Shown piece after piece: positions 11,164 to 22,195 of a stretch of DNA of 64,000 bases. This DNA is from Romanomermis culicivorax (lineage: Eukaryota > Nematoda > Enoplea > Mermithida > Mermithidae): NCBI GenBank assembly GCA_963922205.1, contig CAWUHX010000017.1, positions 434,001 through 498,000 of the forward strand. Direction: 5' to 3'. The notes beneath the pieces were generated by a model. That model was not told the DNA's origin and did no database searches. It saw nothing but the letters and a program-made list of their open reading frames with translations. A program made the translations under genes and the position numbers. Each line of letters starts with the position of its first letter. The stretch's first letter is position 1.

Positions 11164-12745
11164 CAAGGTTTTTAAAACCTGTTTTATTTATACTCTAAAT
11201 ACGTTTTATGTATCCAAAACATAATGTAATCTGAATCTAGTGGTTAAATGGTCATCAGAATTTGTCATCAACCGCATTTCGACAGTATGATAATCCGAAA
11301 TATGGATACATGATTACTGATGATTCACCGCTCAAAACAAACAGTCGCATCATAGATTTGAATGTAATAATCAGAAATTTTATGAAATGTCAGTACAATC
11401 GTAAAATATGCTTATTCTAGATTTCATCGCATTTTCAGAACTTTTGTTAGTAACAATGTTTTCCTTCCAAACTGAAGCACGTGAAGATTATGTAAGACTT
11501 CTACTTGAATACGCTACAACTGCATGAGCAGGATCATCTTGTGTCGCTAGAACCGTATGATGCATGATTACAAAAATTTTTTTTAAAGTGTGTCATAAAC
11601 GTACCCGATTATTATTATCATGAGACTCGCTATTCTGGAACTAGGTACCTTTGAAAAATGGCGAGTGATAAATCATATTGTCATGTTATATAAAACATAT
11701 CAAAAAACTGATTTGAAGTTGGAAGACTTCTGCCTCATCATGCAGTCGATCATAGGATCACAAAACAACCTAAAACTAAAAGTGGTACCGAAAAATTCTC
11801 TATTATCAGCAGAACAATCAAGACTCGGAACAAAGAATCTCTGTATATAGTTATCGTCAGTAATAGAAGGGTATTTGAACTTTATCTAGAAAATATGGTT
11901 CTGGACATATGTAAATTTACTAGCATTTCTGAACATGCGTAGCAAAATATGGAATTCTGGATTCATGTGTAAATCGCCCTCTACTGGTTTTTTATGTCTT
12001 TTTCTTTTAATCTTTGTCTTCCCTTTTGTAATACTGCTCCAATTATATTTTAATTTTTAAATACATTTTTTGACTGCACTGTGACTCGAATATAGCATTG
12101 TCAAAACCAAGGAATATAAAATGTTCTGAAATTTGTTTTAATTTCATCATGTACGAAGAAATAAATGTCACACAAGCATCTCGCATAAAATTATTATGCT
12201 TCAGCTTTTCTTCGATCAGATCAGTTTATCTCATTGCATTGATAGCTCTCACTAGCTGAACATCGTAGTTAAAAGTGAGCTTATAAAATGTTTCTTAGTA
12301 TTTATGAACGCAACGTTATAACAATCATCAAGTTGCCAAGCATAACAATATCAGCAGAAAAGTTGAAATCATTATCACGCTTCAAAAACGTTAAATATTA
12401 ATAACTAGAGACGAAGTAGATCTACTGATGCACCAAAACACTTAAATATTAATTGGGCTATATGGTACTAGACTTCCGAAAAACCACATTTGAGCCAAAC
12501 AAAAATAAATGATACCATACTCAAATGCTTAAACCCGGGGCAAAGTTGCGGAGAATTTTGAGATTTTGAACTTCTGAAACACAAATTTGTCTTATCATGC
12601 AATAATTAGGGCTTATCTTGCGATAAAAACACCAACATCAAGACAATTTTAATCGGAATTTCTTGACTTTTCCGTTTTTCAAGGTTGCTGGACACCCTGC
12701 ATAACACGAGGTAAAATTAACTACGGGACAGAGTTTTATGATTAC
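11164..12745. other. LIN9 intron 2, distal part
   Basis: No gene recognised. An open frame of 76 codons at 11620-11850 has no known motif or splice context. 12410-12640 is a dispersed repeat also found at 8150-8400. Confidence 0.4.
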
Positions 12746-13077
12746 CCTTATAAATATCACGGATTCTTTGTCTTTTCTGTAGTAAAATATGCCGCTCTTC
12801 GTCGAAAAACGCTTGTGAACAACGTCTCGGTTTACCAATTGACCTACGTATATGTTGCCACTCGACCTTGGTCATTTGTCTAGCTTTTAAAGCCGGAAAA
12901 GACTCCCTCAAACACAGTCGAAAATCGTTATCACTCAGGAAAAGCTCTCGGTCGACGTCTGAATAAAAAAATTCGCTCCATACAAAACGTCGAGCTTTGG
13001 GTAGTTTCAATAAATTTTTCAATTGTCGCAACGAATCTCTGAGTGCGCCAGGCAATTGAACGGAGGGATTACCGTAT
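12746..13077 (-). CDS. LIN9: LIN9, exon 2 (DIRP domain)
   Basis: Encodes about 110 residues that are almost entirely the DIRP domain, the hallmark of LIN9/Mip130/Aly proteins: LKNLLKLPKARRFVWSEFFY, then D-DRELFL-DNDF, LRESFPALKARQMTKVEW and IRRSIGKPRRCSQAFFDEER. Each block has a direct counterpart in vertebrate LIN9. In the MuvB core this region belongs to the DNA-binding LIN9-LIN37-LIN54 part that binds CHR promoter elements. Acceptor TTTCTCTTCTAG and donor AAGG|GTAATC (minus strand) keep the frame with exons 1 and 3. Confidence 0.93.
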
Positions 13078-14162
13078 CTAGAAGAGAAATATTTCACGAG
13101 GTATTACCGCCGTTTTTTCGAAGATTCCTTCCACACGAGAACTATACCTAAAAATGTTTTCCTCATTCCCCGAAAATTTTCAACATTTTAAAGAACGTTG
13201 TAATGTGGCCAGGCCCTTTTTTCTCCACTTTAAGAGCACACCCAAACAGTTTGATGTTTTCGGAGTCAATGACATGTAAAAATGAGGTGAAATTTCGGGG
13301 TTTTCATATTCTAAAGCGCTAGAAGCATGAGTCTACAGAAGAAACATTGCTGATTAGAAGCCCTAAATTCATAGTAGAATGATGTCTTAATCTTCACCGT
13401 TTATAAATGCAAAATTTTCCGTTGAAAACGTTTGAAAAATTTAAAGCCAGCGAGTGAAAAAATTGAGAGGATTGATGAAAAATCCCAATTTTCGGCAAAA
13501 TACTGATTCAAAAAATAAAAACCGAGATGAGGTAACTTTATCGATAGAAACTGCTGAGGATTGATTAGGAAATGGAAGTAGATATACTAACAGCCGCGCC
13601 TGATAGATATGGGATATTCAAAACCAGGAAGATGCATTTTGGTGAACCTTACAACGTCAAAATCTCAAAAATTGCTGGCGCATCGCGCCAGAAAATTCTA
13701 TCAGGCACGACCGTTGGCATATATACTATTAATTACTACCTCAACAGTCTCTATTGATTGAGTTGCGTTGTTTCATTTTCTAATCGTTTATTAGGGATGG
13801 GCCGGATCGACTTTTTTGGCGACAGCGGATCCAGATCCGGATCTTGAAAAATTTGGTTCAGCGGATACGGATCCAAAAAAATTTGGTTCAGCGGATCCGG
13901 ATCTTGAGGAACAGATCCGAGCGGATCCGGATCGGATCTTTCAATGTATTATGTCTAATTTGTCTAAAATTGAGTTGTATGAATTTATATTGATTGGTGT
14001 CAATAGATTAATAGATTATTAATGACTGAGGTGTTCGTTTATTGAGATAGTTAACATATACTAATTAGTAATTTTTATTCATTAAATTGTATTCATGCTT
14101 AGATTAATATTGGTTTCATCAGAAAGGAAATAAATAGAAATGGAAACTTTTTTTCAGAAATT

Positions 14163-14357
14163 ATGGATTCAAGTTCTTCTTTAACTAGCAGAGTATGGGA
14201 CTACTTCACAGTGTCCCCAGATGATGAAGAAAAAGCAAAGTGCAATAAATGCAGAATACAGTTATTCAGAAAAGGTTGTGCTACTGGATGTCAGAGAAAA
14301 CATTTGGAGAGGAAACATATGGCGATATACGAGTATAAGCCGTTTGCGGCTAAATAA
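14163..14357 (+). pseudogene. BED zinc finger fragment of hAT1 transposase
   Basis: 64-codon frame starting MDSSSSLTSRVWDYF. The pattern C-N-K-C at CNKC (residues 28-31) followed by H-x4-H (HLERKH, about residues 47-52), with WDYF ahead of it, is a BED-type zinc finger, the N-terminal DNA-binding domain of hAT transposases and ZBED proteins. The catalytic region that should follow is missing; the reading frame stops at TAA and the next recognisable piece is the dimerisation region at 14450. A domesticated two-domain protein cannot be excluded, but no intron joining the two was found. Confidence 0.75.
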
Positions 14358-14449
14358 AAAGAAGATAATGAAAATAGAAGTAACTGTGGAACAAATTGCT
14401 ACTAGTATAGAAATGTTAAAGAATTAATTTTTGTGTTTTCTTTGAAGAT

Positions 14450-14682
14450 TGCCAAAAAATGAACCTAGCAACTCAAAAACCAAATTAGAGCATGAACTTA
14501 AATCTCAAACGTCTCCGGAATTGCTTCATGCAGAAAGTAAACTTAAATTAGCACCAGCGAAAAGTGTCCCCTATGAACAGCTATTCAGTGGTGCTGGTCA
14601 AATTTATGATCCTACCAAAAATCGTTTGAAGGGTGATACTGTTGAAAAATTACTGTTCCTCAAGTATAATTTTGCTACCATT
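14450..14682 (+). pseudogene. hAT dimerisation (hATC) fragment of hAT1
   Basis: The frame reads VPYEQLFSGAGQIYD, then RNRL-like KNRLKGDTVEKLLFLKYNF. The order LFS-AG-I, R/NRL, EKLLFLK-N is the conserved C-terminal dimerisation block of hAT transposases. An acceptor-like GTGTTTTCTTTGAAG precedes it. The tail of the frame is cut by the small MITE at 14683-15066. Confidence 0.72.
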
Positions 14683-15066
14683 GCAGTGTTTTTTTTTGTA
14701 CAAGCCTGTTTGTGCCTGTACAAAAAAGTATCCAAAAAGTCTTTGTATGAAGGAATTTTTTTTATACACTGAAAAAAACATGATCTAGCACTCGAGTTCC
14801 CGTCCTTCATAATCATCTTACAAATTAGGAAAATATACTCATAACTTTCATAAATCTGAAAAACTTCGAGTTAAACCTGAAATTTCTGAAAATTAGTTCC
14901 ACGATGCTTGTCAATTCAAACTCGGCTTCATATTTAAAATTACAGTTGCAAAAAAGTTGGAAAAATAGGTTTTGACGTTCTGAAATGGCCTTTTCCATAC
15001 AGGTGCGTTTTCATACATTCATTACATTTTCCATACAAAATTCGCCCTTTCCGTACAAGAGGACTG
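14683..15066. mobile_element. Small hAT-like MITE inside hAT1 (GTACAA words)
   Basis: Starts CAGTGTTTTTTTTTGTACAAG (first base G at 14683) and ends GTACAAGAGGACTG; flanks CTACCATT and CCAACATT agree at 6 of 8 positions. Words GTACAA/TTGTAC recur at both ends. The middle resembles the right part of the R2 body. It truncates the transposase remnant of hAT1 near its C-terminus. Confidence 0.55.
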
Positions 15067-16326
15067 CCAACATTTTTTCCTTTACTGGAAATTTTTTCTC
15101 CAGAAAAAACGATTTGTAGAAAAATAGTATTGCAAAGAATTATAAAATCCGGCGCGTAGCGCCGGAAAATTTTTCGTGTCTTCTAGTACTGCAAAATTTT
15201 ATGTGAATAATAATGAATAAAGATCCGATTATGACCGGATCTTAATCATTGACAACAGCGGATCCGGATCTTAAAAAATTTGGTTCAGCGGATCCGGATC
15301 CAAAAAAATCTGGTTTAGCGGAATCGGATCGGATCCTAAAATTTAGGGGGATATACGCGAATCCGGATACCCGGCCCATCCCTATCGTTTAGAGTCAGTA
15401 TTTGGCCGGAAATATAGATTTTTCATAATTTTCCCCAATTTTTCTTCTCGCGATTTGGAATTTTCCAAACTTTTCCTACGTGAAATTTTCTATTTATAGG
15501 CCATGAAGATTGAAGTAATCATTCTAGACTGTAAATTTAGTTTCTATCCATGAATGTTTGTTGCAGAGATTCATTTTCTAGCGTTTTAGAATTGAAAATC
15601 GATAAATTTCTCATCGTTGCGAAGATTGATTTTTCAGCGTTTAAGAAAATAAAAATCAAAAACTTAAAAAGAAACAAATAAAATTCGATAATTTCAATCG
15701 AAATCACAGAAATGTTAATAGCAGATGGATTAATGAGAAATCTATCGTCGATATATTTTCAACTGATGTAGAACACCAATGTAATTGTTCATCAGCTCGA
15801 TTTGACTGACCTGATTAGAATTTTCTCAATTATTTGCTCGTTTTTCAAGGTTACTGACTTCAAAAACATGGATATACTACTAAAAAGCAGAAAAGGCATT
15901 CGTGACCACATTATAAACGTTTTAAAGAATTTGGAAAATTTTTGGAAAATGAGGGAAAAATTTTGGTTTCGGTTCACACGTGGAAAAAAAATCTTAGAGG
16001 GAAAAAACGGCGATTTTCAGATGTTTAAGAAGTCCCAAAATCGATTTTTTCACCGCTTTCCGCCGAACAAGTCAGTGGTAACGGCATTTTCATTATTTTC
16101 TTCACATCGCACGTGCTTTCATCACGTCAATGAGCTTCTCTTCACTATTCGCATTTGCGCTTGATTTTCTTTTGATAAATTTCATTCTTTCCTCCTTTCA
16201 ACTAAAGGAATTCGGCTTAAAGAGCCCAAAACTGCGAATCAAACAAAATACAAGAGAACTGATTTTCAATCGTTTTTCTGAAGCGAATTATTAATTTTAG
16301 TGTGAACACCCTATAATTTATCTGTG

Positions 16327-16497
16327 CAGTAGCGGATCCAGAAATTTTTTTTCAGGGGGGGGTGGCGCGGTGCTCAAAATTGAGTATTTTTCCAAAAAAA
16401 ATTCAAAAATTTTCCAAATTTGCCTATAGGTATACAGAAAAAAACGTATTTCAAAAGTTTGAGGGGGGCGGCCGCCTCCCCCCCAAATCCGCACTGG
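16327..16497. mobile_element. Short MITE with CAGT-GCGGAT ends
   Basis: Begins CAGTAGCGGATCC and ends AAATCCGCACTGG with flanks TATCTGTG and TCTCTGTG (7 of 8). The interior is G/C-run bounded and A/T-rich in the middle. No coding capacity. Confidence 0.6.
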
Positions 16498-16615
16498 TCT
16501 CTGTGCAACCAATAATTTTTTATTTTTAAACGCCACCAATAATTTTCTTAGAAGTTGCACATTGCAACCTGGCCTATACAAAAAAATGTGTTGACTAAAT
16601 TTTTTTACCCTCCTC

Positions 16616-17699
16616 CAGTGTTTCTTTTTTGTGCCAAAACATGGTTTTTGGCACAAAAAAATTTGGAATAGCACAAAAAATTTTGAGTGTTTGTGCCAAT
16701 TAGCAAAAATTTTTTTGCTGGTCAAACATTAAATTTCCTTGATTTTTAGACGTTTTAGGGGCTGAAAATGCAAAAAATTTTCGGCGCTTCGCGCCGAATC
16801 AATGAATATAATATTTCCTATTTGTATATTTGACCGGAACGCAAACGATTTCTTTTCGAACAGTGTATAAGTATCGTTGCAGCAAACTTTGTAGGCTGTC
16901 AAGACTGATGAGTGAAAAAAAATTCTGAATATTCTCTCCTCATTCAGTCAGATTCGGATTTAAAACTGAAATTCTTACTTTTTGTGTTTGATTGATTCAA
17001 AAAGAAAAATCGATATCGTTGATAATGGTACAATGTTTCGATCGAAAATTAACACTCCTTGCGACTTTATTTTCTCTATTCTTTACATGGTTGTTAAATA
17101 TACATAACATGGATATTCGTTCGTAGCATACCTGTAAGACCTCCGACCAGTTGGGGGGGGGGGGAAATCCGAAATTTGGGGGGGGGGGTAGGAAAAAGTA
17201 GAAATTTTTCCCAAAAAAGGTCAAAAAACATACACTTTTTGGCAAATTTTTTCAATTTTTTCCCAACTGGAGGGGGGGGTTGGGGGGGGGGGGGGGTAAA
17301 TGATTTTGGGTACTGGGTTGGCCAAGTTGGGGGGGGGGGTCCCCCCCAAGTACAGGTATGGTTCGTAGTCGAAAATTGAATAAAGTTGAACTTCCTGAAC
17401 AATTTTAGAGCTGTTTAAATTGTCTCAGCATTCCATTTCTTTTTGGGATTTCGTGAACTATTTTGTTGCACAGTTTTTTCTTTTCCCACTGACATGGTTA
17501 GCTGAAAAATACGTTGGGCACGATTTTTACAAAAAATTAATGCGTTAAACGTTAACTTTTTATCAAACTTTAGGCCTAAAACTTTTCCACAGTTTTCAGT
17601 AATGTCTCTAGTACAAAAAATTTTTTTGTGCCATTGGCACTAATTTTTTTGGCCAATTGTGCCAATTGGCACAAATGTCCGTGCACAAAAAAAACGCTG
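16616..17699. mobile_element. hAT-like MITE R3a (TTGGCACAA words)
   Basis: Starts CAGTGTTTCTTTTTTGTGCC and ends GTGCACAAAAAAAACGCTG. Perfect 8-bp duplications CCCTCCTC lie at 16608-16615 and 17700-17707. Words GTGCCAAAA, TTTGGCAC and GTGCCAATTGGCAC recur at both ends. The palindrome TCGGCGCTTCGCGCCGA is at 16781-16797. A CATACCTGTA MITE (17127-17360) is inserted in it. Sister copies: 59275 (left half) and 63309. Confidence 0.9.
17127..17360. mobile_element. CATACCTGTA MITE, copy 2
   Basis: CATACCTGTA ... TACAGGTATG with perfect duplications GTTCGTAG (17119-17126, 17361-17368). Inserted inside R3a. Long G runs give glycine-rich shadow frames on both strands. Confidence 0.92.
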
Positions 17700-17948
17700 C
17701 CCTCCTCCCCAAACTCCATATAAGTGAAGGGACCCACCCCTACCAAGTACTGTAGCCAAAAAAGTGATGCCTGACCAACTTTGCACTACACGTGTGTCAA
17801 AGGAGCGCTATTTACTTGCTCACGCACTCCTTTTAATTTATTTTTTAATTGAAGAATCAAATTATTATTTATTAATTTACTTACATGCGACAAAACCACA
17901 AAGAACAACGATTCGAAGCATTAGATGTAATCAGTATATATAGCTTAC

Positions 17949-18358
17949 TTATTGTAAAGCTCTCTACGGAATTGTTCAGCTTCGTAAGGCAAATTGGGCG
18001 GAAAATATTGATGTAAAGATGGCGAAGTTTTCGGCTGATTAAAATTTCGATCATCCCCCGACGTCCTCCGATCGTTACTCTTACATTTGTTATCTTCGTC
18101 ATCGCTGGTTTCGGACTCTGTGTTTGACGTTGCAGCGCTGGTCGATGGAGACGTATTCGTCGAAGACTGAGATTGTTGATGTTTCGAATTCGAAGTCGCC
18201 GGCAGAAACAAGCGCTTTTTAGCGTGTATTGACTGTCGTCCGGCGCTCGAGTCGCTACAGCTAGCTGAAGAGGTTGAGGGAAAATAGACTTCGGACGATT
18301 TAGCACTATTTTTGAAGCTTAATAGTAATTCGGCCGTTCTACGGAGACTTTCAGTCAT
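17949..18358 (-). CDS. LIN9: LIN9, exon 1 (N-terminal part)
   Basis: Encodes 136 residues starting at the first ATG (MTESLRRTAELLLSF). The open frame extends about 30 codons upstream without another ATG, so an upstream coding exon is possible but not needed. The segment is low-complexity and serine/threonine-rich with a basic patch (HAKKRLFLP), an acidic stretch (ESETSDDEDN) and ends QFRRELYN-K, joining in frame with YGNPSVQLPG of exon 2. Such a disordered, poorly conserved N-terminus before the DIRP domain is usual in LIN9. Donor AATAA|GTAAGC on the minus strand is strong. Whole protein about 597 aa against about 540-560 in vertebrates. Confidence 0.82.
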
Positions 18359-18644
18359 TCTTGAAGAAGAATGAGAAGGGAAGGCCACAGTTTGTACACG
18401 CGCCTTCCGATAATACAGTAAAGATACGATTTGTCATTTTGAACCACTCACAATTAGATTTGCAAGTTTGATCACTTTTTGATCATAGATCTGGAAATTT
18501 TCTCTGTAATTTGAGGTGAAAATAGCTAGGGAATTAGAATTTCAGAATTTCATCGTGAAGCTTGAAATGCTAACCAGAAAGTAGTTTGCTCCTAGTTGAA
18601 CCCACTCAGCTACCTGTTTACTGTATAAAGTACGAGTGTTCGTC

Positions 18645-19563
18645 CAGTGACACCGTTTTTTCCCTCAAATGGGGTCTTTTGCACCGTTTTTTTTTTCCTC
18701 AAATGGGGTCTTTTGAGGAAAAAAATTTCGAAATGAGGAAAAAAATTTTGGGTATGGTTCTCATTGTGGAGAAATTTTTGGGGAATTCAAAACTGAAAAG
18801 ATGCGTTTTGGTGGACTTAAAAGGGTCAAAATCTCAAAATTTTCCGGCGCGCGCCGGTCATGGGTATAATCTTAACTATTTTCTATCAGGCGCGGCCGTT
18901 AGCATATCTACTTCAACTTACTAATTAATGCTTCACAGTTTCTATCAATTAAGTTGACTCGTTTCATTTTCTAATCGTTAGCAGTCAATTATGTCGCCCA
19001 AAATTGAGATTTCTCATCAATTCTCTCGATGCTTGGAATTTTTTCAACGTTTGTAACCTTAACTTTTGCGTTTAGTGAAGATGAAAATTGAAGACATCAT
19101 TCTAGACTGCGATTTTAGAACTTCTGCTCATGAATATCTGTTGGGGAAATTTATTTTCCAGAGTTTTAGAAAGCGAAAATCCAAAAATTTTTCCGGCGCT
19201 CCGCGCCGGACTGAGAACTAAATAAAATTAGATGATTCGAATCGGAACCACAGAAATGTTAATAGCGGATTTAGTCCTGAGAACTCTATCGTTAACATGC
19301 TTCACCCGTTCCTGTAGAACACCAATATTTTTTTCATGAGCTCATATTGACTAACAGAACCAGAATTTTCTCAATTTTTTCCTCATTTTTGCAGGTTTCT
19401 GACTCCAAATACAACGAAATGCTTGGATATGCGCCTAAAATGCATAAAAAATCATCCGTAGCCACATTATAAACGTTTTTAAAAATGAGAAAAATTTTGG
19501 GAAAATGAGAAAAAAAATTGTGGGTCCGGTTCTCATGTGGAAAAAATCTTCGAGGAAAAAAAA
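18645..19563. mobile_element. R1-family element, copy 1 (TGAGGAAA words)
   Basis: Left edge CAGTGACACCGTTTTTT, then repeats of CCTCAAATGGGGTC/TGAGGAAAAA; right edge with AATGAGAAAAA words and ...GAGGAAAAAAAAACGGT. Palindromes CCGGCGCGCGCCGG (18844-18857) and CCGGCGCTCCGCGCCGG (19193-19209) sit in the left and right parts. It lacks a clear right-hand duplication, so the right edge is approximate. It lies directly upstream of LIN9 exon 1. Confidence 0.65.
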
Positions 19564-20082
19564 ACGGTAGTCTTTTGGAGAAAAAAATTTCGAAATGAGA
19601 AAAAAATTTTTAGGTATGGTTCTCATTGTGGAAAAAATTTTGGAGAATTCAAAACCGAAAAGACGCTTTTTGGTAGACTTCAAAAAGTCAGAATCTCAAA
19701 ATTTTCCGGCGCTTCGCGACGTTTTCATGCCTATAATCACTCAGTGCTTTTTCAGGGTTGGCAAGGTTTTGGTTTTTGGTTTATTTGGTTTTTTGAGAAA
19801 AGCAAAAAATTGGAAAATCTCTGGTTTTTGTTTTTTTCCAAAGTCACTGGGAAACTTTTTTAACATTATTCGATCTTCTAGGCTATATTGGAGTCTATCT
19901 AAATCAACAAAACCATTAATTTAGTTGAACTGACTTCACTACAATGTAGAAAAAAGTCGTATTTTTATGATACATTTCGCACACAAAAAATGTATATAAA
20001 TCAATCGATATTCTATGTTTCCATAATGCAAGCGCACATTTCGTACATGAAACGAGTTTGCTATAGTTTCTTCACAAACAAA

Positions 20083-21093
20083 CAGGGTTGGCAAGACCTG
20101 GGTTTTTGGGTTTTTGGATTTTTCTGGGTGTTTCTGGGTGCATTTTTTTGACAAAATTTGGGTTTTTGGGTTTTTCTTAATTCTTTTAAAATGAGGATTT
20201 CATCGTTAATTTGAGGATTTCATCATTAATTTCCCTGTGGCAAATCCAGAACGAGATTGAGGATTTCATCGTTAATTTCCTTGTGGCAAATCCAGAACTA
20301 GCTGACCAAAAAAGTGCTGTGTATCAAGAATTGACGCAATACATGATTGAGGCAAAATTACAAAAACAAAATACTTAACTCATTTCGCTACCAGACCAGA
20401 TGCTCGTCAAAAAGGAAAAGTCAGTCCTTGAGTATTGGCTCACAGATGGAGCTGACTGGCCGCTGGTGCAACGAATCGCTCTGAAGGTACATAGATAACA
20501 TGTTATTTGTTTCAATGTATTACATGTATAAAAAATTAATTGAGGTTTTTTCGCTCGTTGTCTCTACCGCATCTTCGGAAAGAAACTTCTCTACCTTTGG
20601 CTATGGCTTCATACATTCCAAGCTGCGAAATCAATTGTCGACGGAAACAGTGCGCAAACTGGTATTCGTTAAGACAAACTTTGGGCTGCTAGAAAGTTCC
20701 CGTGACTGTGAATCTGATGAAGTGAGCGAAGCCGAAGCGTGAAATTTGATTTCCGTAATTTTCAATTTTTTAAAGTGACATTTCAATTTTTAGTGTTTAG
20801 ATCATGCAATAAAAAATTCAATAAACAGCCAATCGTTTTAATGAACCAAATCGATAAAATCGTTGTGCAATGTGCAGTCGCGTGACTCGTGTAAATATGT
20901 TACAACCAAATGTATAGTCAGTCTTGAACACTGTTCAGCAATTTAATACACTTTATACGTTAAAAATAACATTCTCATATATATTTTAAGTAAAATGATC
21001 ATTCATTAGTACAAAACTGGAACAAAGCCCTAGAAAAACCCACCCAAAAACCCAAAAATGAAGAATTCAAAAACTGAGTTTTTGCCAACCCTG
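20083..21093 (+). mobile_element. hAT element hAT3 (nested in hAT2)
   Basis: CAGGGTTGGCAAGACC ... TTTTTGCCAACCCTG with perfect 8-bp duplications CAAACAAA (20075-20082, 21094-21101). Encodes the C-terminal part of a hAT transposase. A segment of about 50 bp containing GAGGATTTCATCGTTAATTT is tandemly repeated at 20195-20290. Confidence 0.93.
20225..20742 (+). pseudogene. C-terminal hAT transposase fragment in hAT3
   Basis: Pieces in order: VANPELADQKSAVYQELTQY, then KSVLEYWLTDGADWPLVQ-IAL, then, after a candidate 58-bp intron (GTACAT...TTGAG, 20487-20544), FSLVVSTASSERNFSTFGY and HSKLRNQL--ETVRKLVFVKTNF. The last part is the canonical hAT C-terminal dimerisation region (ASSERNFS, LRN-L, KLVF-K-N). 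A stop lies after KQNT upstream, and the N-terminus and catalytic centre are missing, so this cannot make an active transposase. Confidence 0.8.
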
Positions 21094-22195
21094 CAAACAA
21101 ATAGACTCGTGGAGTGTATTCCGATCCTCGTTTAATTCTTTAGAATGTTTGGTACATCAAAATAACTGTGTGAAAAACTGCTGGAAGCTCCCTGTATTGT
21201 CTAAGACTAGTTAGGGACTAGGGAGCCTTAAAATGGCAGCTAGAAAAATTAATCTTATCGGAAGTGTCATTATTTTATGCTATAGGAAATCCCTATTATA
21301 GCAATAGAAATACAGTAATAGTGGGCACATAAGAGAGGAACCATTAGTGAAGAACATAAGAAAAGTAAAAATGGAACAGAGCATGTGATATGTAAGGGAA
21401 GGGGCAAATTCAAGGAAAAGAAGAAAAATTACAAATAAAGAGAAATATACAATACACAATGTAAGTAATCAAAACTCAAAAGAGATCAACTACAGAATTG
21501 TATCAATGCATCACATGTATACATATGCACAGAAAAGTTGAAATGAAACTATACCGTTTTCGATTAGAGGGTTTTAAATTGAAAAAATTAGAGGGTTTTG
21601 AATTTTAAAAAAATTGTTTAAAAAAAATATTACAAACTGTAGTTGAAGGTCACACATAGACATTTCAGATGTTTGTAAATTTTTGCTTTTCAAACCTGTC
21701 TGCGATCTATAACTACAGCAAATCGGTCTTAGAAAGAACCATAGAAAAAGTAGAAAGTTCTTAGAAAGAACCATAGAAAAACCAAAAAACTATTAAAAAC
21801 CACCAAACAACAAAAAAGTCGAAATTTCAAAAGTTTGGTTTTTGCCAACTCTGGTTTTTTTGCTCAGGCCAGGTTGCAATGTGCAACTTGGGGGAAAATT
21901 TTGGTTGCACAGATAAATTTATGGTTGCTCACTCTAAAATCGATAAATTTGCTTAAATTTATTGGGAAACCCATCACAAACTAGTTTTCTAGTATTTCAC
22001 TCGATCTGCATCAGTTTCAGACGGCAGTGGTTATTCAGCATCGGCACTGAATATACTTCCGTCTTAATTTTTTTTATTCAGCGCCCAGTGCTGAATAACC
22101 AAGCATGTTAATTTTTTTATGCAGCGCTGGGCGCTGAATAACATTTTATCATTACGTTGGTTATTCAGCGCCCCGTTCTATTATGTTACAATGTA

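Larger units (their letters stand above)
13792..15384 (+). mobile_element. hAT element hAT1 (internally deleted)
   Basis: TIRs TAGGGATGGGCCGG and ...CCCGGCCCATCCCTA with 8-bp duplications TCGTTTAT (13784-13791) and TCGTTTAG (15385-15392). Subterminal arrays of GCGGATCCGGATC repeats are found at both ends, a normal place for transposase binding sites. The target is an R1 copy, and the uninterrupted target can be read at 18970, 29095 and 48716. It encodes only the BED finger and the C-terminal dimerisation part of a hAT transposase, so it is a deletion derivative. A second terminal fragment of this family is at 31655-31789. Confidence 0.92.
13567..16010. mobile_element. R1-family element, interrupted by hAT1
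   Basis: Left part 13567-13791 and right part 15385-16010 together match the R1 body seen at 18645-19563 and 42495-49301 (GCATTTTGGTG, CTCAAAA plus palindrome, ATCAGGC-CG-CCGTT, CATTTTCTAATCGTTTA, then GTCA and the downstream block with AACACCAAT). The palindrome is CTGGCGCATCGCGCCAG at 13675-13691. It is split by the hAT1 insertion. The left end contains an inverted piece of the same body and is truncated. Confidence 0.7.
19753..21853. mobile_element. hAT element hAT2 (CAGGGTTGGCAA ends)
   Basis: CAGGGTTGGCAAGG at the left and TTTTTGCCAACTCTG at the right. Inserted in the terminal T-run of R3'. Flanks TGCTTTTT and GTTTTTTT are T-rich, so the duplication is only suggestive. Interior carries TTTGGTTTTT words and a nested hAT3 of the same family. 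Confidence 0.65.

Noticed and set aside
11620-11850. 76-codon frame in LIN9 intron 2
   Set aside because: No recognised motif, composition like the surrounding intron, no splice context.
13816-14022. Asp/Pro-rich repeat frame (PDPDLEKFGSAD type)
   Set aside because: Translation of the subterminal GGATCCGGATC array of hAT1.
16781-16797. GC palindrome followed by T-run considered as a bacterial-type terminator
   Set aside because: The context is a MITE in an animal genome, the T/A tracts lie on both sides, and no gene ends here.
17094-17402. Glycine- or proline-rich frames of 67-102 codons
   Set aside because: Shadow of the MITE at 17127-17360; the same peptide-like pattern appears in every copy of the MITE.
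19753-21853. Perfect TSD for hAT2
   Set aside because: Flanks are T-runs; TGCTTTTT against GTTTTTTT is not decisive, so I kept only the TIR evidence.
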